NCBI RefSeq assembly: GCF_012184415.1
Contig: NZ_VTOX01000001.1
Location: 868,001 to 932,000 of the forward strand
DNA: 64,000 nt
Source of the DNA: Ramlibacter lithotrophicus
GTDB lineage: Bacteria; Pseudomonadota; Gammaproteobacteria; Burkholderiales; Burkholderiaceae_C
Reading direction: 5' to 3'
Part shown: in pieces, positions 7,009 through 15,066 of the stretch
Layout of the letters: the number at the start of each line of letters is the position of its first letter
How positions within the stretch are numbered: position 1 is the stretch's first letter
Notes under the pieces: generated by a model
Seen by the model: only the letters and a program-made list of their open reading frames with translations
Database searches by the model: none
Told to the model about the DNA's origin: nothing
Position numbers and translations under genes: made by a program

Positions 7009-8967
7009 ATGCGGTATGCAGAAACAGGATTCAACCTGGAGATCGATCTGTCCCGCGGCAGCATCGACCGGGTGGAATCGGATCTCGAACACACGCGGCT
7101 GCACCTTGGCGGACTCGGCACGAGCGCCAGAATCCTGTGGGACCGGGTGCCCGCCGACACCGACGCCTTCTCCGAGGACAACCTGCTCATCTTCGCGACC
7201 GGGCTGTTGTGCGGCACCGCCGCCCCTGGCGCCAATCGCACCATCGTCTCGACCTTCTCGCCGCAGACGCAGCTGCTCGCCTATTCGATGATGGGCGGCT
7301 TCTGGGCGCCGGAGCTCAAGCACGCCGGTTTCGACAAGGTGATCATCCGCGGCAAGTCCCCCGAGCTGGTCTACCTCTGGATCCACAACGACGAGGTCGA
7401 GATCCGCGACGCCGCGCACCTGCGCGGCAAGGGCGCGATCGAGACCGCCGAATGCATCCGCCAGGAGCTCGGCGAACCGGAAGCGCAGGTGGCCGCCATC
7501 GGCATGGCCGGCGAGAACCGCGTGTTCTACGCGTCCATCGAGCAGGGCCGCTCCAGCGCCAGCCGCGGCGGGATCGGCGCCGTGATGGGCGACAAGGGGC
7601 TGAAGGCGATCGTCGTGCGTGGCACGCGGGACGTCAACATCGCCCGCCCGGCTGAGTTCATGGGACTGTGCGACGACGTGCTGAAGTACATCGCGTTCCG
7701 CGCCGAGCATCCCATCCCCGGCGTGCCCGCGATCCTGCAGGGGCTGGGCTCGCCGCAGGAGATGGCGATCCACGACGAAGAGTGGCACACCACCAGCTTC
7801 ATGTGGGGCAACGCGCGCACCCGGCGCAAGGACTTCTGGACCCACGAGATCGAGGAGAAGTGGCGCCGCACGCAGGAGAGCGTGCGCACGCGCCTGATCA
7901 GCTGCTACAACTGCCCGATGAAGTGCGGCGCCACGATCTCGGTGCCGGGCCAGCCGACGTACATGATGAAGTGCTACTCGAAGCTGACCTACACAATGGC
8001 CGCCTATTCCGACCTGGAGTTCGGCTTCCGGATCGCGCAGCGCGCGACCGAGTACGGCGTGGACGGCTTCTCGACCCCGCAGGTGATGGCGTTCGCGCTG
8101 GAACTGCTGGAAGCCGGCATCCTCACGGATGCCGATTTCCCCGGCATGCCCGCCGACGTCGAAGGCCGCTTCTTCTGGCTGCTCGACCGCATCGTCCGGC
8201 GGGAAGGCATAGGCGACGTGCTCGCCGACGGGGTCTACTGGGCGGCGCGGCGCATCGGCAAGGGCGCCGAGAAGTTCGACCACAACACGATCAAGAAGCA
8301 CGAGCAGCTGCCGCTGAAACTGGGGATGCTGAACCCCGTCTACTACCTCATGTACTCGACGGGCGAGAAAATCAACATCACGCAGATCGAGGGGCAGTTC
8401 CCGCAGGCGCCCTTCCCGACCATGGAGGAGCGAGAGGCCTTCGTGAAGGACTGGTTCCAGGTGCCGCATCCGAAGTTCAAGCAGTACCTGCTTGACTGGG
8501 AGCCGCGCGGCGAGCAGTCCAACCCGCTCTATCCCAGCATCGAGGCCAGCTGTGACATCGTGGACTGGCAGGAGAAGATGCACTACATCGACGACGCGCT
8601 GGGCATCTGCGCCGGCCTGTCGTCCTTCCCGCTGAAGCCGCCGTATCACATCCACAACTTCCCGAAGTTCGTCTCGGCCGGTACCGGCTTCGAGTTCGAC
8701 GACGCGCAACTGTGGAAGGCCGCCACGCGCAATCGCACCTTGCTGCGCGCCATCAATGTGCGGCGCGGCATGCGGCGCGCCGACGACAAGCCGCCGGAAG
8801 ACCACTGGAAGAAGCGCTTCCCGGACCTGGAGAAGAACCTGCTGGACGCGTATTACAAGCTCAAGGGCTGGAACAGCGACGGCATCCCGACGGCGGAATC
8901 GCTGCGCGAGCTGGATCTCGACTCCGTCGCCGAAGACCTGGAGCACCGGGGAATTCTCCATGGCTAA
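7009..8967 (+). CDS. bamB: Class II benzoyl-CoA reductase-like tungsten subunit BamB
   Basis: A 652-residue AOR-family protein, within a residue or so of the length I recall for Geobacter BamB and longer than classical aldehyde oxidoreductases (about 605). The family reduces the aromatic ring of benzoyl-CoA to the dienoyl-CoA at a tungsten-bis-pterin centre. Residues I recall as active-site positions in G. metallireducens BamB occur at identical numbers here: E251, H255 and H260 (PQEMAIHDEEWH) and C322 (MMKCYSKL). The [4Fe-4S] ligands are C299, C302, C306 and probably C534. ATG 7009 follows GAGGAGA. The stop overlaps the bamC start by 8 bases, so the subunits are probably co-translated. A generic AOR is the alternative, but the downstream bamC-I order argues against it. 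The natural substrate could still be another aryl- or alicyclic-CoA. Confidence 0.88.
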   Translation: MRYAETGFNLEIDLSRGSIDRVESDLEHTRLHLGGLGTSARILWDRVPADTDAFSEDNLLIFATGLLCGTAAPGANRTIVSTFSPQTQLLAYSMMGGFWAPELKHAGFDKVIIRGKSPELVYLWIHNDEVEIRDAAHLRGKGAIETAECIRQELGEPEAQVAAIGMAGENRVFYASIEQGRSSASRGGIGAVMGDKGLKAIVVRGTRDVNIARPAEFMGLCDDVLKYIAFRAEHPIPGVPAILQGLGSPQEMAIHDEEWHTTSFMWGNARTRRKDFWTHEIEEKWRRTQESVRTRLISCYNCPMKCGATISVPGQPTYMMKCYSKLTYTMAAYSDLEFGFRIAQRATEYGVDGFSTPQVMAFALELLEAGILTDADFPGMPADVEGRFFWLLDRIVRREGIGDVLADGVYWAARRIGKGAEKFDHNTIKKHEQLPLKLGMLNPVYYLMYSTGEKINITQIEGQFPQAPFPTMEEREAFVKDWFQVPHPKFKQYLLDWEPRGEQSNPLYPSIEASCDIVDWQEKMHYIDDALGICAGLSSFPLKPPYHIHNFPKFVSAGTGFEFDDAQLWKAATRNRTLLRAINVRRGMRRADDKPPEDHWKKRFPDLEKNLLDAYYKLKGWNSDGIPTAESLRELDLDSVAEDLEHRGILHG

Positions 8968-9499
8968 GATCAGGAAGACGATCAAGTCGATCACCATCGA
9001 CGTCGACAAGTGCAACGGTTGCCGCGCCTGCGAGGTGATCTGCTCGCTGTTCCACGCGACGCCGCGCTACAGCAGCAACAACCCGGCGCGTTCGCGCATC
9101 CGCGTCGTGCGCGAGCCGCTGCGCGACATCTACCTGCCGGTCTATGCCGGCGAGTACACGCAGGCGGAATGCACCGGCCGCGACACCTACGTGATCGACG
9201 GCAAGAAGTACAACGAGTGCGACTTCTGCCGGGCGTCCTGCCCCTCGCGCGACCTGTTCAAGGAGCCCGACTCGGGCCTGCCGCTCAAGTGCGACATGTG
9301 CGAGGACACGCCGCCCCTGGCCAAGCCGAAGTGCGTCGAGTGGTGCGTCGCCGAGGCGCTGGTCTACGAGGAGCGCGAGGAAGAGGTCGACGAGCCTGAG
9401 CCCGCCCCCTCGGACGTCGAGATCGGACTGGGCGCGCTGATCGACAAGCACGGCCTGCAGCAGGTGCTCGAGTCGCTCGCCCGCGTCGGCAAGCCCTAG
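8960..9499 (+). CDS. bamC: BamC-like polyferredoxin
   Basis: 179 residues with three [4Fe-4S]-type clusters: C18, C21, C24, C28 (CNGCRACEVIC), then CDFCRASCPS, and CDMCEDTPPLAKPKCVEWC. It should sit between the tungsten subunit and the electron-supplying BamD-I part. Its start lies inside the last codons of bamB (8-base overlap). The C-terminal 40 residues begin with an acidic stretch (EEREEEVDEPEPAP) and end in a helix. It is clearly similar to the second copy at 3368-3919, including the NPARSRIRVV segment. Confidence 0.85.
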   Translation: MAKIRKTIKSITIDVDKCNGCRACEVICSLFHATPRYSSNNPARSRIRVVREPLRDIYLPVYAGEYTQAECTGRDTYVIDGKKYNECDFCRASCPSRDLFKEPDSGLPLKCDMCEDTPPLAKPKCVEWCVAEALVYEEREEEVDEPEPAPSDVEIGLGALIDKHGLQQVLESLARVGKP

Positions 9500-9511
9500 C
9501 CCTGACCGACC

Positions 9512-10663
9512 ATGGAAACGGTCACCCCCTTCAAGGAGATCGTCGACGCCATCAAGGCGAGCGGCGGCGACGCGTTCAAGTATTGCTACCAGTGCGGCAT
9601 GTGCGACACGGTCTGCCCGTGGAACCGCGTCGGCAGCTTCAGCATGCGCAAGCTGGTGCGCGAAGCCACGTTCGGCCTCACCGAGATCGAGAGCGAGGAC
9701 ATCTGGCGCTGCACCACCTGCGGCAAGTGCCCGCAGGTCTGCCCCCGCGGGGTCAGGCAGATCGAGTCCGGCATCGCGCTGCGGCGCATCGCCACCGAGT
9801 ACGACGTCTTCCCGAAGGCCGTGGAGCCGATACGCACCATCGCGGCCAACCTGCGCGCCGAGGGCAACCCGTTCGGCGAGGATCGCGCGAAACGCACGAA
9901 GTGGGCGGACGGCCTCCAAGTGCCGCAGTTCGCCGAGGGCATGGAGTTCCTGTACTCGCCCGGCTGCTATCTTTCGTACGACCCGCGGGCGAAGAAGATC
10001 GCCCGCGCCACCGTCGAGATCCTCAACCGGGCCGGCGTCGAGTTCGGCATCCTGGGCCCGCAGGAAAGCTGCTGCGGCGAGAGCATCCGCAAGACTGGCG
10101 ACGAGGCCTTGTTCAAGAGCCTGGCGCGGCAGAACATCGCTACCCTGGTGGACCGGGGCGTGAAGAAGATCCTCGTGTCCTCGCCGCACTGCTATCACAC
10201 CTACACCCATGAATACCCGGAATTCATGGTGCACTTCGAGGTGGTCCACATCTCGCAATTGCTGAACCGCCTGCTGGCCGATGGCCGGCTGCAATTGAAG
10301 ACGGAGTACGCGAAGACGGTCACCTGGCATGACCCCTGTTACCTCGGCCGCCACAACGGCGTCTACGACGAACCGCGCGAGGCACTGAAGAAGGTGCCGG
10401 GGCTGCAATTGAACGAGATGGCCGAGTCGCGCAAGGACAGCTTCTGCTGCGGCGGCGGCGGCGGCCGCATCTGGATGGAAACGCCCAAGGCCGAGCGCTT
10501 TTCCGACGTGCGGCTGGGCCAGGCGATCGGCGTGGGCGCGCAGGTGCTGATCACCGCCTGCCCCTACTGCATCACCAACTTCGAGGACAGCCGGCTGAAC
10601 GTGAAGAACGGCGAGGCGATCGAGGTGAAGGACATCACCGAAGTCATCCGGGACGCCCTGTAG
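9512..10663 (+). CDS. bamD: BamD, heterodisulfide reductase HdrD/HdrB-like Fe-S subunit
   Basis: 383 residues. The N-terminus has two ferredoxin motifs, CYQCGMCDTVCP and CTTCGKCPQVCP. The C-terminal half has two CCG domains, signature ESCCGE near residue 190 and SFCCGGGGGRIW near residue 315, which in Hdr proteins bind non-cubane [4Fe-4S] clusters. In class II benzoyl-CoA reductase complexes this subunit belongs to the Hdr-like module thought to take part in flavin-based electron bifurcation. It follows bamC by 12 bases with a weak ribosome binding site, consistent with coupled translation in one operon. Confidence 0.87.
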   Translation: METVTPFKEIVDAIKASGGDAFKYCYQCGMCDTVCPWNRVGSFSMRKLVREATFGLTEIESEDIWRCTTCGKCPQVCPRGVRQIESGIALRRIATEYDVFPKAVEPIRTIAANLRAEGNPFGEDRAKRTKWADGLQVPQFAEGMEFLYSPGCYLSYDPRAKKIARATVEILNRAGVEFGILGPQESCCGESIRKTGDEALFKSLARQNIATLVDRGVKKILVSSPHCYHTYTHEYPEFMVHFEVVHISQLLNRLLADGRLQLKTEYAKTVTWHDPCYLGRHNGVYDEPREALKKVPGLQLNEMAESRKDSFCCGGGGGRIWMETPKAERFSDVRLGQAIGVGAQVLITACPYCITNFEDSRLNVKNGEAIEVKDITEVIRDAL

Positions 10664-10684
10664 CCGACCATCAAGGAGCACGAC

Positions 10685-13600
10685 GTGGCGCACACCCTGG
10701 AATACGCCCTGGACGATGCGCACGAAGCGCTGAGCCAGCGTTTCCTTCGCCCTGGCGACAATCTGCGCGGCGACGTGATGGTGGTCGGCGGCGGCATCAG
10801 CGGCATCCAGGCCGCGCTCGATCTCGCGACCGCCGGCTTCAAGGTCTACCTGGTGGAGAAGACGCCAACCATCGGCGGCAAGATGTCGCAGCTGGACAAG
10901 ACCTTCCCCACCAACGACTGCTCGATGTGCATCGAATCGCCCAAGTTCATCGAGTGCGACCGCCACCCCAACATCGAGATCATGACCTATACCGAGGTCG
11001 CCGGCGTCGAAGGCACGCCCGGCAACTTCACGGTGACGCTGACGAAGAAGCCGCGCTATGTCGACGAGGACAAGTGCACCGGCTGCACGGTCTGCGTGGA
11101 GTATTGCCCGGTCAAGATCCCGGACCCGTTCAACCAGAACCTGTCGCTGAACAAGGCGGTGCACATCTACTTCTCGCAGGCCGTGCCGCTGGTCACGTAC
11201 ATCGACGAAACCTGCCTGTACCTGAAGGACAAGACCTGTTCGATCTGCACCGGCGTGTGCGAGAACGACGCCATCAACTTCAACCAGACGCCCCAGAAGG
11301 TCGAGGTGAAGGTCGGCGCGATCGTCCTGTCGCCCGGTTACGAGATCTTCGATCCGAAGATCCGGGGCGACTACGGCTACGGCACCTACGAGAACGTCGT
11401 CACCAGCATGGACTTCGAGCGCCTGCTGTGCGCCACCGGGCCGCACGAAGGCCACATCCTGCGGCCGTCGGACAAGCACCATCCGCAGAAGGTCGCCTGG
11501 ATCCACTGCGTCGGCTCGCGCCAGGTGACGCCCGGCGGCAACAGCTATTGCTCGGCGGTGTGCTGCTCGTACACGCAGAAGCAGGTGATCCTCGCCAAGG
11601 ACCACGTGCCCGACATGCAGGCGATGATCTTCCACAACGACATCCGGTCGTATGGCAAGGACTTCGAACGCTTCTACCAGCGGGCAGAGAAACTGCCCGG
11701 CGTGATGTTCGTCCGCAGCTACGTCTCGGTCTCGGGCGAAGACCCGGTGACCAGGAACGTGAAGATCCGCTACTCGACCACCGACGGCGGCGTGAAGGAA
11801 GAGGAATTCGAACTGGTGGTGCTGTCGGTCGGCCTGAATCCGCCGGCCGGCGCCAGCGAGCTGGCGCGGAAGTTCGGCGTCGAGCTGGGGCCGCAGGGCT
11901 TCTGCAAGACCAATCCCGTCAATCCGATCGAGACCACGCGGCCCGGCGTCTTCCTCAGCGGCGCTTTCCGCGGCCCGATGGACATTCCCGAGGCAGTGAT
12001 GACGGCCAGCGCGGCCGGTGCGCTGTCCGGGCAGTTCCTGAAGGCGCGGCGCGGGCGGCTCAGCACGGCGCGCGTGTACCCGATCGAGCGCGACGTCAGC
12101 GGCGAGGAAGCCAAGATCGGCGTCTTCGTGTGTCGCTGCGGCGCCAACATCGGCCGGGTGGTGGACGTGCCCGGCGTGTGCGACTACGCCAAGACCCTGC
12201 CCAACGTGGTCCACGTCGAGGAGAGCCTGTTCGCCTGCGCCACCAACACGGCCAAGGCCATCGGCGACACGGTACGCGACAAGGGGCTGAACCGGGTGGT
12301 GATCGCGGCCTGCACGCCGCGCACCCATGAGCCGCTGTTCCGCGACACGCTGCGCGAGGCCGGCATCAACCAGTATTTCTTCGATATGGCCAACATCCGC
12401 GAGCATTGCTCCTGGGTGCACTCCAAGGAGCAGGCCGACGCGACGAAGAAGGCCAAGGACATCGTGCGCATGTCGGTGGCGCGCACTTCGCTGCTGGAGC
12501 CGCTCCAGGAGTTCTCGCTGCCGGTGAACAAGGCGGCGCTGGTGGTCGGCGGCGGCGTCGCCGGCATGACCAGTGCCCTGACGCTGGCCGAACAGGGCTT
12601 CCAGGCCTACCTGATCGAGAAGGCGTCGGACCTGGGCGGCATGGCTCGCCGCATCCATTACACGACCGATGGCCTGGACGTGCAGGCTTACCTGAACGAC
12701 CTGAAGAAGAAGACCTACCGGCACCAGCTGATCCGCGTCATCACCGACGCGACGATCACCGAGGTATCAGGGTACGTCGGCAATTTCGTCACCAAGGTCA
12801 GGACGAAGGGCCGGATTGTCGAGCTCAAGCACGGCGCGGCCATCATCGCCACCGGCGCCGACGAGTACAAGCCCACCGAATACCTGTATGGCCAGGACGC
12901 GCGCGTGATGACCCAGCTGGAGCTGGAGGGAAAGATCGTCGCCGGCGACGAGCACGTCAAACAGGCGCGCAGCGTGGTGATGATCCAGTGCGTCGGGTGC
13001 CGGCAGGAAGACCGCAACTACTGCTCGCGCGTCTGCTGCAGCGGGGCGATGAAGAACGCGCTCAAGCTCAAGGCCGGCAACAAGGACATCGACATCCACG
13101 TGCTCTTCCGCGACATGCGGACCTACGGCTTCGCCGAGGACTCGTACCGCGCGGCGGCCGGCCAGGACGTCAAGTTCATCCGCTACGAGCCGCAGGACAA
13201 GCCGCGGGTGGAGGTCGACGGCGCCGGCTTCAAGGTGACGGTGCGCGATCCGATCCTGGACAAGCGGCTGGCGCTGGAAGCCGACACCATCGTGCTGGCG
13301 GCGGCGGTGATTCCTTCGGCTGGGGCCGAAGACACGGCGCGCCTGTTCAAGGTGCCGCTCAGTCCGGACGGCTTCTTCCAGGAGGCGCACGTCAAGCTTC
13401 GGCCGGTCGACTTCGCCGCCGAAGGCGTCTATCTCTGCGGCACAGCGCAATACCCCAAGCACCTGTCCGAGGTGATCGGCCAGGCCTACGGCGCCGCCGG
13501 CCGCGCGCTGACGCTGCTGACCCACGACACCGTCGTCGCCTCAGGCTCGGTCTGCGAGGTGAACGAGAACATGTGCGTCTCCTGCGGCGCCTGCATCACC

Positions 13601-13783
13601 TCCTGCAGCTACGGCGCGATCGAGTTCCACGCCACGCCGCGCGGCAAGAAGGCCGTGATCAACCCCGTGCTGTGCAAGGGCGACGGCCTGTGCAACGCCA
13701 AGTGTCCGACCGGCGCGGTGTTCCTGAAGCACTACACCGACGCCGAGGTGTTCGGACAGATCGAGGCCGCGCTGGCCGGCTGA
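10685..13783 (+). CDS. bamE: BamE, large HdrA-like flavoprotein
   Basis: 1032 residues with a GTG start preceded by AAGGAG. The order is: FAD-binding GGGISGIQAAL (about residue 37) with the HdrA-type cysteine segment FPTNDCSMCIESPKFIEC; two ferredoxin clusters (CTGCTVCVEYC and CSICTGVCEN); a second, HdrA-like half with FVCRCGANIG, ACTPRTHEPLF and a second FAD fold GGGVAGMTSAL (about residue 623); and C-terminal ferredoxins (CVSCGACITSC and CKGDGLCNAKC). HdrA flavins are the known bifurcation site in methanogens. Here the subunit is the likely place where electron pairs are split to drive ring reduction. It is the largest gene of the operon and lacks any frameshift. Confidence 0.88.
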   Translation: MAHTLEYALDDAHEALSQRFLRPGDNLRGDVMVVGGGISGIQAALDLATAGFKVYLVEKTPTIGGKMSQLDKTFPTNDCSMCIESPKFIECDRHPNIEIMTYTEVAGVEGTPGNFTVTLTKKPRYVDEDKCTGCTVCVEYCPVKIPDPFNQNLSLNKAVHIYFSQAVPLVTYIDETCLYLKDKTCSICTGVCENDAINFNQTPQKVEVKVGAIVLSPGYEIFDPKIRGDYGYGTYENVVTSMDFERLLCATGPHEGHILRPSDKHHPQKVAWIHCVGSRQVTPGGNSYCSAVCCSYTQKQVILAKDHVPDMQAMIFHNDIRSYGKDFERFYQRAEKLPGVMFVRSYVSVSGEDPVTRNVKIRYSTTDGGVKEEEFELVVLSVGLNPPAGASELARKFGVELGPQGFCKTNPVNPIETTRPGVFLSGAFRGPMDIPEAVMTASAAGALSGQFLKARRGRLSTARVYPIERDVSGEEAKIGVFVCRCGANIGRVVDVPGVCDYAKTLPNVVHVEESLFACATNTAKAIGDTVRDKGLNRVVIAACTPRTHEPLFRDTLREAGINQYFFDMANIREHCSWVHSKEQADATKKAKDIVRMSVARTSLLEPLQEFSLPVNKAALVVGGGVAGMTSALTLAEQGFQAYLIEKASDLGGMARRIHYTTDGLDVQAYLNDLKKKTYRHQLIRVITDATITEVSGYVGNFVTKVRTKGRIVELKHGAAIIATGADEYKPTEYLYGQDARVMTQLELEGKIVAGDEHVKQARSVVMIQCVGCRQEDRNYCSRVCCSGAMKNALKLKAGNKDIDIHVLFRDMRTYGFAEDSYRAAAGQDVKFIRYEPQDKPRVEVDGAGFKVTVRDPILDKRLALEADTIVLAAAVIPSAGAEDTARLFKVPLSPDGFFQEAHVKLRPVDFAAEGVYLCGTAQYPKHLSEVIGQAYGAAGRALTLLTHDTVVASGSVCEVNENMCVSCGACITSCSYGAIEFHATPRGKKAVINPVLCKGDGLCNAKCPTGAVFLKHYTDAEVFGQIEAALAG

Positions 13784-13797
13784 GAGGAAGGAAGTCC

Positions 13798-14565
13798 ATG
13801 GCGACCGCATCCGAGTTCAAGCCGACGATCGTCGGGTTCCTGTGCAACTGGTGCTGCTACGGCGGCGCCGACCTGGCCGGCGTCTCGCGCTTCCAGTACC
13901 CGCCCTACCTGCGGGTGATCCGCCTGATGTGCTCTGGCCGGGTCGACCTGCAGTTCATCTTCCGCACGTTCGCGAAGAAGGCGGACGGGGTGTTCATCGG
14001 CGGCTGCCACCTGAACGACTGCCACTACAACCCGGAAGGCAACTACGACGCGATGGGCAACACGCTGATGGCCAGGCGCATCCTGGAAAAGCTCGGCGTC
14101 AACCCGGAGCGGTTGCGGCTGGAGTGGGTGTCGGCCGGCGAAGGCACCCGCTTCGCCGAGATCATGAACGAGTTCTCGGCCAAGGTGAAAAGCCTGGGCC
14201 CGCTGGGCTCCTCGGAAAAGGTTCCGGTCGCCGAGCTGGCCTCGCGCCTGCAGGTCGCCGAGGAACTCGTCCCCTACATCAAACTGGTGGAACGCGAACG
14301 ACTCCGCGTGCCGGTGCGCACCGAAGAAGGCTACAAGCAGTTCTTCGGCAGCGAGCGTTTCGAGCAGCTGTTCGACGAGCTGATCCTCGACAAGCTGGTG
14401 ATGAGCCGGATCATGGGCCTGGTGCGCAGGCACCCGCTGCAGGCCCACGAGATCCCCGGCAACCTGGACCTGGACCCCGCGGAGGTGGCTCGCCACCTGC
14501 GACAGCTGACCGAGCGCGGACTGCTGAAGTTCGACCGCGGCCAGACGCTGGTGGCCGCCGTCTGA
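13798..14565 (+). CDS. bamF: BamF, MvhD-like [2Fe-2S] subunit with winged-helix-like extension
   Basis: 255 residues. The first 140 match the MvhD/FlpD family that links Hdr to electron donors: C16, C19, C20 (GFLCNWCCYGGAD), then C45, and C70 and C75 (GGCHLNDCHY). Some anaerobe homologues use selenocysteine in this family. Here there is no in-frame TGA and the motif has a double cysteine. The C-terminal 60 residues (from about 200) look like a winged helix (HPLQAHEIPGNLDLDPAEV, RQLTERGLLKF). MvhD proteins are usually shorter. The gene sits 14 bases after bamE with a GAGGAAGGAAG ribosome binding site. Confidence 0.84.
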   Translation: MATASEFKPTIVGFLCNWCCYGGADLAGVSRFQYPPYLRVIRLMCSGRVDLQFIFRTFAKKADGVFIGGCHLNDCHYNPEGNYDAMGNTLMARRILEKLGVNPERLRLEWVSAGEGTRFAEIMNEFSAKVKSLGPLGSSEKVPVAELASRLQVAEELVPYIKLVERERLRVPVRTEEGYKQFFGSERFEQLFDELILDKLVMSRIMGLVRRHPLQAHEIPGNLDLDPAEVARHLRQLTERGLLKFDRGQTLVAAV

Positions 14566-14603
14566 TAGCCGCCCGCCCTCGAAACGCCAACGGAAATCGA
14601 CCC

Positions 14604-15056
14604 ATGGACAGCGCCCAGATCGACGCGATGCTCGAGAAGCACCGGGGCCAGCCCGGCGATCTCATCCACGTGCTGATGGAGATCCAGCACCAGAACCACT
14701 GGCTGCCGCGCGAAGTGCTGCAGCAGGTGGCCGATGCCCTCGAGATCCCCTTCAGCCGGGTGATCCGCATCGCCACGCTGTACAAGACCTTCAGCCTCAC
14801 GCCCAAAGGCCGCAACGAGGTGCATGTCTGCAACGGCATCTCGTGCCACCTGCGGGGCGCGAAGAAGTTGATGGAGGCCGTGGAGCGAGTCACCGGCGTC
14901 AAGGCCGGCGAGACCGACGCCAACTGGCGCTTCAGCCTGGAGGCCGGCGCCTGCCTGGGCACGTGCAGCATCGGCCCGGAGATCGTCGTCAACGGCAGGC
15001 ACCATGCCCGGATGACGCCGGCCAAGGTCGAGGAAGTACTCAAGGACTATCCGTAG
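14604..15056 (+). CDS. bamG: BamG, NuoE-like thioredoxin-fold [2Fe-2S] subunit
   Basis: 150 residues of the NuoE/HoxE family: an N-terminal helical part (QNHWLPREVLQQVADAL) and a thioredoxin-like fold with the four [2Fe-2S] cysteines in CNGISCHLRGA and CLGTCS. It pairs with BamH to form the NAD(P)H-oxidising end of the complex. The ATG at 14604 is the only start that leaves the NuoE fold intact. The gene is 38 bases after bamF and 10 bases before bamH. Confidence 0.86.
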   Translation: MDSAQIDAMLEKHRGQPGDLIHVLMEIQHQNHWLPREVLQQVADALEIPFSRVIRIATLYKTFSLTPKGRNEVHVCNGISCHLRGAKKLMEAVERVTGVKAGETDANWRFSLEAGACLGTCSIGPEIVVNGRHHARMTPAKVEEVLKDYP

Positions 15057-15066
15057 GACGGCCCAC

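Noticed and set aside
7009..8967. Annotating the product only as aldehyde:ferredoxin oxidoreductase
   Set aside because: Length, E251/H255/H260/C322 and the eight-gene context fit BamB better. The generic name would hide the likely CoA-thioester chemistry, though it stays possible for the paralogue at 3916-5823.
8861..12724. A very long open frame on the minus strand opposite bamC-bamE (about 1290 codons)
   Set aside because: Its translation is rich in Arg, His, Asp, Gly and Ala without recognisable motifs, and it mirrors real genes on the + strand. High GC removes stop codons from this frame, so it is a shadow.
13843..13863. Possible selenocysteine site in bamF
   Set aside because: The motif is read through with cysteine codons and contains no in-frame TGA.
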